DNA of 60,764 nucleotides. Source: an uncultured Clostridia bacterium. GTDB taxonomy: Bacteria; Bacillota; Clostridia; Oscillospirales; UBA644. Below are positions 1 through 9,299 of this stretch, piece after piece (within the stretch, counting starts at the first letter, position 1; every line of letters starts with the position of its first letter). The stretch covers positions 1-60,764 of the forward strand of contig CALXAO010000013.1 of the NCBI GenBank assembly GCA_944386295.1. Direction: 5' to 3'. Position numbers and translations under genes: made by a program. The notes beneath the pieces are model-generated. The model was not told the origin of the DNA and made no database searches. It saw only the letters and a program-made list of their open reading frames with translations.

Positions 1-147
1 AATTTATACGGTAGCATACCTCAAATCCTTTTTATGCTAACAAATACCTATAAACATTCATTGAAAATAATGGAAGCATACGGTGCAGATAAAGCGGAGG
101 ATTTTTGGGAAGAAAACCTTAACAACCAAATAATCGTTTTGTGTTGA
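1..147 (+). CDS. 3' end of an unidentified gene (truncated by window edge)
   Basis: Frame 1 is open from the first base to a TGA at 145-147, giving 48 residues that end in ...NNQIIVLC. The composition (Asn, Glu, Lys, aromatic) looks like real protein, but I do not recognise a family. The start lies outside the window. A small cargo or immunity-type protein is possible but unsupported. From 148 to about 450 I see no gene, only AT-rich intergenic DNA. Confidence 0.4.
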   Translation, partial: NLYGSIPQILFMLTNTYKHSLKIMEAYGADKAEDFWEENLNNQIIVLC

Positions 148-454
148 GGGCAAAGGTATAAACTCTTTGCTACAGAAAATCAAGTCTGTAAAGCCTTCAT
201 TTTTAATGTTTATTCTGCCTTGACTCCGTAACACAACAAAGTTGAAAATCGAAAATTCAAATCTTTGTAAAACTATTGTAAGAGGGTATAGATACAATTT
301 TTAAGGTACCAAAAAGGTTCCCAACTTTACAAAATCACCTTATACGGAGATATATTGAGATACTTTATGCGAAAAACCTTTATTTTAAGCTGTTTTTTGG
401 GGTATAAACGTCTACGGGAAGTTATAGAGAGAGTTCTATCTATAAAATCAATAA

Positions 455-492
455 AAAAGAGAGTTGAGGGAAATTTCTCTCAGCTCTCTTTT
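455..492 (+). terminator. Rho-independent terminator
   Basis: A 14-bp stem (AAAAGAGAGTTGAG pairing with CTCAGCTCTCTTTT, one G-T pair) closes a 10-nt loop and ends in a T-run. It lies between the truncated left-hand gene and the promoter of the AI-2E gene, so it probably ends transcription coming from the left. The A-run on the other side could allow bidirectional use. Confidence 0.75.
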
Positions 493-517
493 CTACAAAT
501 TTTTTGACAAATTTTGC

Positions 518-546
518 TTGACAAATTCACTGTAATATGTTACAAT
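518..546 (+). promoter_or_regulatory. Sigma-A promoter of the AI-2E permease gene
   Basis: TTGACA at 518-523 and TACAAT at 541-546 are separated by exactly 17 nt, 26 nt upstream of the ATG at 573. A second TTGACA-like hexamer lies just upstream near 504-509. Confidence 0.8.
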
Positions 547-572
547 AAAAAAAAATAAAAGGAATAACATTT

Positions 573-1706
573 ATGGAAAAACGACCCCTAAAATTTCAGC
601 AGATGCTGCTTTTGGTAGTTGTCGGTGTACTGCTGTTTGCAGCGGTAAACCATCTAAGTTCCATTTTGGGCGTGCTCCGGTTTCTGCTTCAGATTGTGTC
701 TCCTCTGGTGGTGGGTGCTTGTTTGGCCTTTGTGCTCAATGTTCCTATGCATTTTTTTGAGCAATGCTTTATTAAGATCCGAACCCGGTTTAAACTGAAG
801 CCACGGGAACGGCTGGGTTCGGTTCTTAGTCTGATGTTGACTCTTATCTTGACATGTCTTTTGCTTTTCTTTATTGGCAATACAATTTTGCCTCATTTGG
901 TGGATTCGGTTATCAACATTATCAACACCGTCAATACCAATTATCCTAAATTTTTGGATTGGTTGGAAGAGCAGGGCATTCCTACTGATATGATCCGGGG
1001 GTGGATTGCTGAGATTGATCTGACCAAGATTCTCAATACCTTTAAGGATAACCTTCAAAATATTCTTCAGACTGCTTTTTCAGCTGCATCTGGTCTAATG
1101 AGTGCGCTGATTTCCGGGGTGACGGCTATCTTTTTTTCTATTTATGTTTTAGCTTCCAAGAAAAAATTGGGTAGTCAGTCTCGCCGTCTTCTGTATGCCT
1201 ATGTTAAAAAGGACTGGGCGGATAAGATTTGCGAAATTGCTTCCCTGTCTGCTAAAACCTTTTCCAAATTTATTTCCGGGCAGTGTTTGGAAGCGGTTAT
1301 TCTGGGTCTTTTGTTTTATATTACTATGTGTATTTTTCGGTTCCCTTACGCCGGAGTTATCAGTTTGCTCATTGGCACTACGGCGCTGATTCCCTACATT
1401 GGTGCCTTTATCGGCTGTATTCTGGGTGCGTTACTAATTGCTCTTATTGATCCTATGAAAGCTCTGTTTTTTGTGATTCTTTTCCTTGTGCTCCAGCAGT
1501 TGGAGGGACAATTGGTTTATCCTCGTGTGGTGGGAAATTCGGTGGGACTGCCGGCGATCTGGACCTTGGCTGCGGCTTTTGTAGGGGGCGCCTTGTTTGG
1601 TCTGGCGGGAATGCTTTTCTTTATTCCTCTTTGTTCAGTACTTTATTCCCTTTTGCGCCGGAACGTGCGCGATCGGGAAAAACAGCAGCAGGAAGTTGTG
1701 GAATAA
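573..1706 (+). CDS. AI-2E family transporter (YdiK/PerM-like membrane protein)
   Basis: A 377-residue polytopic membrane protein. It has an N-terminal pair of hydrophobic helices, a long polar amphipathic middle (near residues 110-170) and a cluster of helices in the C-terminal half, with conserved-looking segments such as GQCLEAVILGLL and LEGQLVYPRVVGNSVGLP. That is the layout and signature of the AI-2E/PerM exporter-like family. Members have been linked to autoinducer-2 or sodium/proton transport, but the substrate is rarely known, so only the family is called here. The ATG at 573 follows AAAGGAATAAC and a strong promoter. It appears monocistronic, ending at a hairpin at 1736-1767. Confidence 0.9.
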   Translation: MEKRPLKFQQMLLLVVVGVLLFAAVNHLSSILGVLRFLLQIVSPLVVGACLAFVLNVPMHFFEQCFIKIRTRFKLKPRERLGSVLSLMLTLILTCLLLFFIGNTILPHLVDSVINIINTVNTNYPKFLDWLEEQGIPTDMIRGWIAEIDLTKILNTFKDNLQNILQTAFSAASGLMSALISGVTAIFFSIYVLASKKKLGSQSRRLLYAYVKKDWADKICEIASLSAKTFSKFISGQCLEAVILGLLFYITMCIFRFPYAGVISLLIGTTALIPYIGAFIGCILGALLIALIDPMKALFFVILFLVLQQLEGQLVYPRVVGNSVGLPAIWTLAAAFVGGALFGLAGMLFFIPLCSVLYSLLRRNVRDREKQQQEVVE

Positions 1707-1735
1707 AATTATATAAATTGCCATTTTAAATTTAT

Positions 1736-1767
1736 AAGAAATCTAAAAAACTTTTTTAGATTTCTTT
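1736..1767 (+). terminator. Terminator of the AI-2E gene; one of two copies flanking IS remnant A
   Basis: Near-perfect palindrome AAGAAATCTAAAAAA / TTTTTTAGATTTCTT about a single C, ending in T's. It sits 30 nt after the stop codon and directly abuts the left end of the IS remnant at 1769. A near-identical hairpin follows the right end of the element at 2869-2898. Confidence 0.75.
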
Positions 1768-1768
1768 A

Positions 1769-2866
1769 GTCTGTCGAAAAAGTCCAGTTTATACTGGGCT
1801 TTTTTGCATATGGTATAATAGAAGGAAGAATCGTAAAGCAAAGAGAAAGCCGTACACAAATGGAGCTTTTCAGTGTAGAAGAATTTGTACCGGAGGAGCA
1901 TTTACTGAGGAAAATAGACAGTGCGGTAGACTGAAGATTTATTCAAGAATAGATCCGGTGGTAATATTTAAAATGGCGCTGATACCGCATTTTTATGGAT
2001 TGCCGTCACTGAGAAGAACATACGTACAGGTGGTTTTGGAGTATTTGATGCGCCACTTTTTAAGCATAGATATACCGAAAAAACAATAGAAGAAATTATT
2101 TTATTGGATATTGAGTGAAATAATTTGTAGACGGAACACATATTAAAGCAAACGCCAATTTGAAGAAAGCCGTAAAAAGAGCAGTGTCGCAGGCAGCTAA
2201 AACCTGCAGGAAGCAGTTAATGGAAGAAATGAACGAGGAGTGGAACAGACCACGGCAAGAAACCTGAGGAAAAGGGAATTTCGGAATCTGCAAGCGATTC
2301 CGAAAGCAGAATATTTCATAAAGGCAAGCACAAGAAATGCTTTGCATATATAGCACAACAGGCTGTGATAAAAAAGGATATGTAATGGATGGACGGTACC
2401 TAATTGACAGACTTGCAGAAAAAAAATCCCGAGATAAAAGCAGTAACAAAACACCGTGGATAAGAAAGAGAATAATTGATGACGGGAGAATCCCCGAAGA
2501 ACGGCTTTTTCCCTCATTATGAATATGTTTACTGTGTTCCCAAGTACTGAGTTATGCTAAAGCGTAAAAGCTATGTTTGCAAAAGTTGTCCTTCGGGAAG
2601 CATATGCACCGAAACCCAAAAATTTTAGAAAACCATTACCAAGCAGATATGGTCGGCTTCCCTTGAAACGGTAGAGGACATCAGGCATACACCCGAGTAA
2701 AAGGCTTTGTACGAACGACGAAGAGAGACCTACGAAAGAAAGGTATGCAACGCGATATCCCTCATACCGAGGCTTATTCCAAAGAACAATTCAGTTTTAT
2801 GCATTTTTTGTCAAAATAAAAATTATTACCCTGAATTTTGCTTGAAATTCAGGGTACTCGACAAAC
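1769..2866 (+). mobile_element. Degenerate IS1182-like insertion sequence, copy A
   Basis: The left end reads GTCTGTCGAAAAAGTCC and the right end is an imperfect inverted match ending ...CTCGACAAAC. Subterminal hairpins lie inside both ends. The translated remains show transposase N-terminal motifs in several frames: FSVEEFVPEEHLLRKID near 1870-1920, then DPVVIFKMALIPHFYGLPSL near 1955-2015, typical of the IS1182/DUF772-type DDE transposase. Stops and frameshifts break the frame throughout, and the ~1.1 kb length is short for a full IS1182 member, so it is an inactive deletion derivative. It is closely related to the inverted copy at 15785-16645. Confidence 0.75.
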
Positions 2867-2868
2867 TG

Positions 2869-2898
2869 AGGAATCTAAAAAACTTTTTTAGATTCCTT
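2869..2898 (+). repeat. Second copy of the flanking terminator hairpin
   Basis: The core AATCTAAAAAACTTTTTT continues into AGATTCCTT and matches the hairpin at 1736-1767, except for one A-T pair replaced by G-C on both arms and one outer base. It abuts the right end of IS remnant A, so the element is bracketed by a direct duplication of about 30 bp that is itself a palindrome. This is compatible with a long target-site duplication. Confidence 0.7.
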
Positions 2899-3329
2899 GT
2901 AATTGGATTCTTATTTTTTCGTTATCTATTCCTATTAGGAAACAGCCAAAAATGTTTTTTTCTTGCCTTCGGGCTTGCTTTAAACTACTGTTTTACCAGA
3001 GACAGAAGAATTTCAGGTACATCTTGTTTCTTTTTTTTGTCGCCTCGGGGAAAATATGTCATTATGGAAACTACCAGAATTTGAACCAACTTCAGCAAAA
3101 TTATTATGTTTAGGTAGATAGTTCGTTTTCCCATCTGAATGTTGCCCTATTAAACCAGGTTTTGCAGATATTTTTTTGAGCACGGAAAACTCTTGGTTTT
3201 GCCTAAAAGATGTTTCTTTTGATGTTTTGTTGAGTGGTTATATACTGTTTTCTTTTTTTGAATGCTTTTTATTGGAGTACTGCTGTTCCAAAAAAATTGT
3301 TTGTTAAATCACCTAACCGAAGGTAGAAA
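2899..3329. other. Intergenic AT-rich stretch without a recognisable gene
   Basis: About 430 bp between the IS remnant and the terminator of the minus-strand operon. I see no start codon with a ribosome-binding site leading to a convincing protein, and no RNA gene. It may hold decayed sequence left by the element or an older gene. Confidence 0.5.
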
Positions 3330-3356
3330 AATCACTCAACGAACTGTTGAGTGATT
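3330..3356 (-). terminator. Terminator of the acn-icd-smpB-dnaD-dnaC operon
   Basis: A perfect 11-bp stem (AATCACTCAAC / GTTGAGTGATT) with a 5-nt loop. Read on the minus strand it is followed by TTTTTCTACC. It begins 9 bp beyond the stop codon of the helicase-loader gene. Confidence 0.85.
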
Positions 3357-3364
3357 AAAAGAGA

Positions 3365-4333
3365 TTAAGATTTGCTACGTCGTTCTTTCTGGGCACGGCG
3401 GAGGTCGGCGGAAGGGAAGTTCAAATTCATATAACTATAATTAAGCCGGGAGTTGACTCGGGCCGAATAAGTTTCTTCTCGTTCTGACGGGGTTAAATTT
3501 GTAGAAATGACGGTTGGCTTTTTTTTCACAATCCGGGTATTGAGAATTTCATACAGCTTGGCTTCTACAAAGGAGCTGTAAAACTCGGTCCCCAGATCAT
3601 CTAAGATCAGTAGCTCTGCCTCCAGGTATTCCGACGGCGGAAGAGAGGGATCTCCGTTTCGAAAAGTGGCAGCTTCCAAATCAGCAATCATGGTCTGAAC
3701 CGGAGCGTAAAGGACAAAGACGCCCTGCCGAATGAGTCCACAGCCAATACAGATAGACAAAAAGGTTTTCCCGCAGCCTGGTGTTCCTGAAAAAAGAAGT
3801 GAAGGTGACGCAGACGAAAAAGTTCGAACGTATTTTTTGCTGAATTCCAGCAATTTGTTCATCTGCTCCCGGCTGGAACCTTCCGGGAACAGCGTAACGT
3901 CAAATTTCCGGAAAGTGCATTCTGCAAACAAGCCATCCATACCGGAAGCCCGCAGGTATTCCTCTGCCAGTGCGCGTTTGTAGCATTCGCACAAGACTCC
4001 GTCCAAGACGCCTTCGTCTTTGCACTTTTGGCAGTGGTATACCGGTTCCAAATAATCGGCTGGACGACCAAGTGCCATAAGCAGCTCTTTTTGTCTACTT
4101 TGCAATGCCAGCGATCGGTTCTTGACAGCTTCCAATAGCTCTTCGTCCGGGTGATCCTCTAAAATTACCCGGAACAACTCTCCATGTAGGGCCTGCAATT
4201 TCCGATCAATGTCCTGATATTCCGGAGCTGCTGCCCCAATTTCTCTGCGGCGGCGATCTTCTTCAATCCGATTTTGACTTTTGTATTCGGCAAATCGGCG
4301 GTTGACGGTGGCAATGCATTCTTTTTTATTCAT
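3365..4333 (-). CDS. DnaC-like helicase loader ATPase
   Basis: A 322-residue AAA+ protein of the DnaC/DnaI/IstB type. An N-terminal helical and Cys-containing region (YHCQKCKDEGVLDGVLCEC near residues 100-120, a likely zinc-binding segment as in DnaI) precedes the ATPase core, with Walker A SGTPGCGKT near residue 185 and Walker B LLILDDLGTE near 245. The family loads the replicative helicase DnaB onto DNA. The ATG at 4333 is chosen because GGAGG lies 6 nt upstream; a longer in-frame start adds only four residues. It is last in its operon, right after dnaD, the usual primosome pairing in clostridia. Confidence 0.88.
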   Translation of the reverse strand: MNKKECIATVNRRFAEYKSQNRIEEDRRRREIGAAAPEYQDIDRKLQALHGELFRVILEDHPDEELLEAVKNRSLALQSRQKELLMALGRPADYLEPVYHCQKCKDEGVLDGVLCECYKRALAEEYLRASGMDGLFAECTFRKFDVTLFPEGSSREQMNKLLEFSKKYVRTFSSASPSLLFSGTPGCGKTFLSICIGCGLIRQGVFVLYAPVQTMIADLEAATFRNGDPSLPPSEYLEAELLILDDLGTEFYSSFVEAKLYEILNTRIVKKKPTVISTNLTPSEREETYSARVNSRLNYSYMNLNFPSADLRRAQKERRSKS

Positions 4334-4346
4334 GATATCCTCCAAA

Positions 4347-5276
4347 TCAGGAGTTTAGTTCCTTTTCCAGGATCTGCCAGTCCCATTCCTGCGCTTGGCT
4401 TTGTTCTTCCTGGACTACTGGTTTCTTTTTTCCACGTCTTTTTTTCTGAGGAAGAGGCTCTGCGGCGGCTTCCTCCGGCGTTCGAAAACCTTTGTTATAC
4501 CAGGAGGAAAGGACGGTGTCCAGGTAGGGATAGGAATATTTTCCCGTTCCCTTAACTGTGGCTTCATAGGCGGCAAAAATCATGTCAGTATCAAAGCCGT
4601 ATTCTCCAGTCCATTTTTCAAAAAGTTTCCGTTCTTCTCCTGTTAAGGCCCGTCCGTTAATACCCAGTCGGGAGGCGACCCGGTTGGCGGCTTGTTTTTT
4701 CTGTATATCCGTCTGAATTCGGGCTTCTGCATCCTCTTAGGTTTTCACTCCCTCCTCCGACCAGAGAATCCCGGTTTTTTCTATCTGCTTTAGACTCATG
4801 TTGTTTTCAGTGCCGTATTGTAGAAGCATGAGCACAACCTCCGCTGGAAGACCGCACCAGTCCACTAAAGACAGCAATAGAGAGGAATCGCTAACATTAA
4901 GAGGTTTTTTTAGAATCATTTCAGCCTTTTCATAAAGGAATTTTAACTTCTCATCCTCCCTGAGCCGTTGAGAAATGCTATCGGGGGTGTATTTAATAAA
5001 ATCTGAAGTGGTTAGTTTGGGACGCTGAAGGGAATACCGTCCTGCTGTCCAATAGAGAACTCCTCGGCGGATCCAATACTGAAAGGCTTTTTCCAACCTG
5101 TCTTCGTCAGTTTGCAGGGCTTCGCAGAGTTCAGTCTTCAAAAAAGCGGCATTGGCGTGGCGGATTAGAAGTAAAAGAAGTTTCAGTTCTGTTTCCGGTG
5201 CGTCCAAATGCCGATCTACCAGTGCGCAGGGAACGGCAAAGGTGGCTGCCGATTCAAAAAGGATGGTATTTTCCAT
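4347..5276 (-). pseudogene. dnaD: DnaD-domain replication protein interrupted by one in-frame stop
   Basis: From ATG 5276 to TGA 4347-4349 a single frame of 310 codons encodes a DnaD-type primosome protein: an N-terminal winged-helix-like region (ELKLLLLLIRHANAAF...), a first DnaD/DnaB_2 domain (LKFLYEKAEMILKKPLN...) and a second one in the 3' part (EEYGFD-type segment with KYSYPYLDTVLSSWYNKG, the YxxxIxxW-like motif). TAA at 4737-4739 stops it after 179 codons at ...SEEGVKT*EDAEARI. Related proteins usually have Leu there, and TTA to TAA is one change. The frame is otherwise intact on both sides. It is either a recent nonsense mutation, an assembly error, or a split protein. It overlaps smpB (TGATG). 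Confidence 0.8.
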
Positions 5277-5719
5277 CAGATATTTCCTTTCTGCCGCATC
5301 CGACGTTCGGCATCCCGTTTTGCAATGGAATCCCTCTTGTCGTATAATTTTTTGCCCTTGCACAGGCCCACTTCTACCTTTACTCGAGCATCTTTGAGAT
5401 AAACCGACAGGGGAATCAGAGAATAACCGTCTTGCTTAACCAATCCTAGTAATTTCATAATTTCTTTTTTGTGCATCAGCAGTATTCGGTCTCGAAGCGG
5501 ATCCCGGTTGAATATATTTCCCTTTTCATAAGGAGAAATATGCAGCCCGTGGATAAGAAGCTGTCCATCCTTGACTGAGCAATATGCATCTTTCAAGTTT
5601 AGGCGGCCCATCCGGACCGATTTGACCTCAGTGCCGGCCAAGGAAATGCCGGCTTCGTATTTTTCCTCCACAAAGTAATCGTGAAAGGCTTTTCTGTTTT
5701 GTGCCAGAATTTTTGGCAT
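5276..5719 (-). CDS. smpB: SsrA-binding protein SmpB
   Basis: 147 residues, the usual SmpB length. It has the N-terminal [22 protein letters not shown] segment, GTEVKSVR, the ISPYEKGN loop and the basic C-terminal tail [15 protein letters not shown] that enters the ribosome decoding centre. SmpB binds tmRNA and delivers it to stalled ribosomes in trans-translation. The tmRNA gene itself is not visible nearby. The stop codon overlaps the dnaD ATG and icd ends 17 bp upstream, so it is inside the acn-icd operon. Confidence 0.96.
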   Translation of the reverse strand: MPKILAQNRKAFHDYFVEEKYEAGISLAGTEVKSVRMGRLNLKDAYCSVKDGQLLIHGLHISPYEKGNIFNRDPLRDRILLMHKKEIMKLLGLVKQDGYSLIPLSVYLKDARVKVEVGLCKGKKLYDKRDSIAKRDAERRMRQKGNI

Positions 5720-5735
5720 GGCCGCTTCCTTTCGT

Positions 5736-6893
5736 TTACTGCAATTTGCTCATAACATAATCGGCAAATTCTTGACAGGTGGCGCCGGTGTCCCGTCCAG
5801 TAATTTTAAACGCCTTTTCTTGGAACATGCATACATCCAACGCCTGTTCCAGACGGTTGGCTTCGGTCTGATATCCAATGTGGGAGAGCAGAAGCACGGA
5901 AGCTCGGAGCATGGAGCATGGATCAGCGTACTGTGCGCGTCCTTCAGTAACCATCCTGGGAGCGGAGCCGTGAATCGCTTCAAACATGGCGTATTTTTTG
6001 CCTAGGTTGGCGCTGCCCGCTGTTCCGACGCCGCCCTGGAATTCAGCGGCTTCGTCGGTAATAATGTCTCCGTACAGGTTAGGCAGAATAAAGACCTTGA
6101 AGTCGGTTCGGCGTTTGGGGTCAATAAGTTTTGCAGTCATAATGTCAATATACCACTCATTAACGGAAATTTCGGGGTAGTCTTTTGCAACATCCCGACA
6201 GATTTTCAGAAACTTTCCGTCAGTGGTTTTAATAATGTTGGCTTTAGTTACAACTTCCACTCGATCTTTACCGTTTTTTCGGGCGTAATCAAAGGCAATT
6301 CGAGCAATCCGTTCGCTGCCTTGAGTTGTGGTAACGGTGAAGTCAAAGGCAAGGTCATCTGATACATTCACACCCTTGCTTCCTACGGCATATCCTCCTT
6401 CTGTGTTTTCCCGGAAGAATGTCCAGTCGATACCCTGATCCGGGACTTTTACCGGGCGGACATTTGCAAATAAGTCCAAAGCCTTGCGCATGGCTACATT
6501 TGCGCTTTCCACGTTTGGCCATGGGTCTCCGGCGCATGGTGTGGTGGTGGGTCCTTTAAGAATTACGTGGCACTGCTTAAGTTCTTCCATTACATCGTCG
6601 GGAATAGCCTTGTTTGCTTTAACCCGATTTTCAATTGTCAGGCCGTTGATATCCCGAAATTCCACTTTGCCCGCAGCTACTGGACCGGCCAGAAGGTATT
6701 CCAGTACACGACGGGATTGAGCGGTAATAACCGGTCCGATGCCGTCTCCCCCGCAGACGCCAATAATAATTTTATTTAGGGCCGCATAATCAGTAAAATC
6801 CCCTTGAGCTTTCATCTGCTCCACCCGTTGGAGCTGTTCCCGCATTAGAGTCTCAAATTGTTTGCAGGCGGCTTGTAAATTGGTTTCATTCAT
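5736..6893 (-). CDS. icd: Isocitrate dehydrogenase-family enzyme (isocitrate/isopropylmalate type)
   Basis: 385 residues of the metal-dependent beta-decarboxylating dehydrogenase family. Visible motifs are GGDGIGP near residue 50, the substrate loop [16 protein letters not shown] near 160, [13 protein letters not shown] near 220 and the nucleotide loop [10 protein letters not shown] near 310. It carries an N-terminal extension of about 40 residues before the Rossmann start. Placement next to aconitase in one operon argues for isocitrate rather than isopropylmalate as substrate, giving the aconitase-IDH arm that feeds 2-oxoglutarate and glutamate synthesis. NAD versus NADP preference cannot be decided with confidence. 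Confidence 0.88.
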   Translation of the reverse strand: MNETNLQAACKQFETLMREQLQRVEQMKAQGDFTDYAALNKIIIGVCGGDGIGPVITAQSRRVLEYLLAGPVAAGKVEFRDINGLTIENRVKANKAIPDDVMEELKQCHVILKGPTTTPCAGDPWPNVESANVAMRKALDLFANVRPVKVPDQGIDWTFFRENTEGGYAVGSKGVNVSDDLAFDFTVTTTQGSERIARIAFDYARKNGKDRVEVVTKANIIKTTDGKFLKICRDVAKDYPEISVNEWYIDIMTAKLIDPKRRTDFKVFILPNLYGDIITDEAAEFQGGVGTAGSANLGKKYAMFEAIHGSAPRMVTEGRAQYADPCSMLRASVLLLSHIGYQTEANRLEQALDVCMFQEKAFKITGRDTGATCQEFADYVMSKLQ

Positions 6894-6897
6894 AGGA

Positions 6898-7302
6898 TTA
6901 CAGTCCTTTCCTTGTGTTTGTTAAAAAATATTTTTTCCAGAAGTGTAACGTTGTTCCGACGCCTAAACCTGCTGCCGGAAGCAGAAACAGTAAGCCAGGG
7001 TATGCAGGAAACAAGCAGAAAAACAGAATTCCTGCAGGAAATAGTAGCAAAGAAAATCCTCCGCTGATGCCGCAGAGAATCCGGCTTAGCCGTCGGCCCG
7101 CCGACAGCTTTACTGTAGCCAACCAAAGAATAAAATATAGTCCAAACTGGATGGTCAGCAGGGGAAAAAGTCCGAAAAGAAGTAATTCCAGCAGAGATAA
7201 AGACTGCTCGGTTGCAGCTAGGCCAATAAGACCAAATACGCCGTATCCAATCCAGCACATGGGACAAAGCCATCGAGCGGCAGCATTTAAAATCCGGTTC
7301 AC
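6898..7302 (-). CDS. Small polytopic membrane protein between icd and acn
   Basis: 134 residues, about four hydrophobic helices (LLELLLFGLFPLLTI, FGLYFILWLATVKL, LLLFPAGILFFCLFPAYPG and LLFLLPAAGLGVG segments), with two cysteines in an N-terminal CPMC motif. I recognise no family. It overlaps the 3' end of the aconitase gene by 4 bp and is followed 4 bp later by icd, so it is translationally embedded in a TCA-arm operon. A role is not evident from sequence. Confidence 0.7.
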   Translation of the reverse strand: MNRILNAAARWLCPMCWIGYGVFGLIGLAATEQSLSLLELLLFGLFPLLTIQFGLYFILWLATVKLSAGRRLSRILCGISGGFSLLLFPAGILFFCLFPAYPGLLFLLPAAGLGVGTTLHFWKKYFLTNTRKGL

Positions 7303-9218
7303 TGTTCCCGGGTGGCGTTGAGCAGGCCTCCGGCCAAAAGCATTTTAATCTGTCGGTCGGAAAAGTTTGTTGCCAGGGAAAATTCAATTCCCTTGGTTTC
7401 GTTTCTCAATACCAAAGATTGTTTTTCCGTCAGCCGCTGGCGCAGTTCGGGCAAAGTTAAAGTGTCGCCTTGATCAATCTTGTCATAATCGGCTTCGTTT
7501 GCAAAAGTCAAGGGTAGAATTCCAGAATTAATCAGGTTTGCAGCGTGAATCCGAGCAAAGGATTTGGCGATAACCGCCTTAACTCCCAGATACAGGGGTA
7601 CCAGGGCTGCATGTTCCCTGCTGGATCCTTGACCGTAGTTTTGGCCGCCGATGACAAACCCTCCGCCCCATTCCTTTGCCCGAGCGGGAAATTCTTTATC
7701 GCAGACAGCAAAACAGAATTGGGACAGATAGGGAATATTGGATCGGAAAGGAAGAATTTTTGCACCTGCGGGCATAATATGGTCAGTAGTAATATTGTCT
7801 CCGACTTTTAACACTGCCCGAGCTTGCAATTCTTCCGGAAGGGCTGTGTTCAGGGGAAAGGGTTTGATGTTTGGCCCATAAACTACCGTTACATCTGTCC
7901 CGTCAGCCAGCGGGGGAATAATCATGTTGTCGTTCACGTCGAATTTTTTCGGCAGAGTTACCTTTATTTCTACATCCAAAGTCCGAGGATCAGTAAAGAC
8001 ACCAGAAAGGGCAGAGGCCACTGCTGTTTCCGGGCTGACTAAGTAAATTTGTCCGTCAGCGGTTCCGGAACGTCCCTCAAAGTTTCGATTAAATGTCCGC
8101 AGAGAAACGCCTTTGCTATTGGGGGCCTGTCCCATCCCAATACAAGGTCCGCAAGCGCATTCCAACACCCGGGCCCCGGCCGAAATAATATCGCTGAGGG
8201 CTCCGTTTTTAGCAAGCATGTCCAACACCTGCTTGGATCCGGGGGCAATAACCAGGGAAACGTCCGGGTGAACCGTTTTGCCCTGAAGAAGTTTTGCCAC
8301 TTTTAGCATATCTAACAGAGAAGAATTGGTGCAGGAGCCGATGCAGACCTGGTCAATTTTTTTTCCGGCCAAATCCGAAACAGGCTTAATGTTGTCAGGG
8401 CTGTGAGGACAGGCAGCCAGTGGTTCCAGTTGACTCAGGTCTAGATCAATGATACGATCGTATTCGGCGTCAGGATCAGCTTCCAGCGGAATAAATGCCG
8501 ATTCTCTGCCCTGGGCTGTCAAAAAAGCTGCCGTTACACTGTCAGCTGGGAAGACAGAAGTTGTTGCCCCCAGTTCCGCTCCCATGTTTGTGATAGTTGC
8601 CCGTTCGGGCACCGATAGAGAGGATATATCGCCTCCGTATTCAATAATGCAGCCTACACCGCCCTTGACCGACAAAATTTCAAGAACCTTGAGAATCACA
8701 TCCTTTGCGCTGACCATAGGACGCAGGCGTCCTTTTAAGTTGATCTTAATAACCCGGGGCATGGTCAGATAAAAGCCTCCCCCCCCCATGGCTACCGCTA
8801 CATCCAATCCGCCAGCGCCGATGGCCAACATACCAATGCCGCCGCCGGTGGGGGTGTGGGAATCGCTGCCAAGCAGTGTTTTCCCTGGGGCTCCAAAGCG
8901 CTCCAAATGTACCTGATGGCAGATTCCATTTCCAGGTCTGGAATAATACAACCCGTATTTTGCACAAGCAGTCCGGATAAACCGGTGGTCGTCAGCGTTT
9001 TCAAAACCGGTCTGCAGGGTGTTGTGATCGATATAGGCCACAGAACATTCGGTTCGTACCCGGGGAATACCAATAGCTTCAAACTGCAGATACGCCATGG
9101 TTCCTGTGGCGTCTTGGGTCAAAGTTTGGTCAATTCGGATGGAGATTTCTTCGCCTGCTTTCATTTCTCCGGAAAGCAGATGCTGTGAAATAATTTTTTG
9201 CGCAATGTTGTAACCCAT
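7299..9218 (-). CDS. acnA: Aconitate hydratase (aconitase)
   Basis: 639 residues from the ATG at 9218, which has GGAAGAG 8-9 nt upstream; the frame extends 22 codons further but without a ribosome site. It is a single-chain aconitase of the ~640-residue type. The [4Fe-4S] cysteines are visible in IGSCTNSS and CACGPCIGMGQAP, with the active-site GSDSHTPTGGGIGM near residue 115 and the C-terminal swivel domain with GGQNYGQGSSREHAAL. It isomerises citrate to isocitrate. It is first gene of the operon, driven by a near-consensus promoter at 9256-9284. Confidence 0.96.
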   Translation of the reverse strand: MGYNIAQKIISQHLLSGEMKAGEEISIRIDQTLTQDATGTMAYLQFEAIGIPRVRTECSVAYIDHNTLQTGFENADDHRFIRTACAKYGLYYSRPGNGICHQVHLERFGAPGKTLLGSDSHTPTGGGIGMLAIGAGGLDVAVAMGGGGFYLTMPRVIKINLKGRLRPMVSAKDVILKVLEILSVKGGVGCIIEYGGDISSLSVPERATITNMGAELGATTSVFPADSVTAAFLTAQGRESAFIPLEADPDAEYDRIIDLDLSQLEPLAACPHSPDNIKPVSDLAGKKIDQVCIGSCTNSSLLDMLKVAKLLQGKTVHPDVSLVIAPGSKQVLDMLAKNGALSDIISAGARVLECACGPCIGMGQAPNSKGVSLRTFNRNFEGRSGTADGQIYLVSPETAVASALSGVFTDPRTLDVEIKVTLPKKFDVNDNMIIPPLADGTDVTVVYGPNIKPFPLNTALPEELQARAVLKVGDNITTDHIMPAGAKILPFRSNIPYLSQFCFAVCDKEFPARAKEWGGGFVIGGQNYGQGSSREHAALVPLYLGVKAVIAKSFARIHAANLINSGILPLTFANEADYDKIDQGDTLTLPELRQRLTEKQSLVLRNETKGIEFSLATNFSDRQIKMLLAGGLLNATREQ

Positions 9219-9255
9219 GAAGCGTTCTCTTCCTTTTTTATTAAAATCAATATAT

Positions 9256-9284
9256 ATTATACTACATATTGAAAGATTTGTCAA
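9256..9284 (-). promoter_or_regulatory. Sigma-A promoter of the acn operon
   Basis: Read on the minus strand: TTGACA (9284-9279), a 17-nt spacer, TATAAT (9261-9256), both consensus hexamers. It lies 38 nt upstream of the aconitase ATG and back-to-back with a divergent promoter at 9300. Confidence 0.88.
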
Positions 9285-9299
9285 GTCTACAAAAAAAAG

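Noticed and set aside
58..297. 79-residue minus-strand ORF at the left end
   Set aside because: No ribosome site, antisense to the truncated plus-strand frame for part of its length, and no protein-like motif.
2096..2517. Minus-strand ORFs across IS copy A as possible passenger genes
   Set aside because: They are shadows of the decayed transposase; equivalent fragments recur in copy B.
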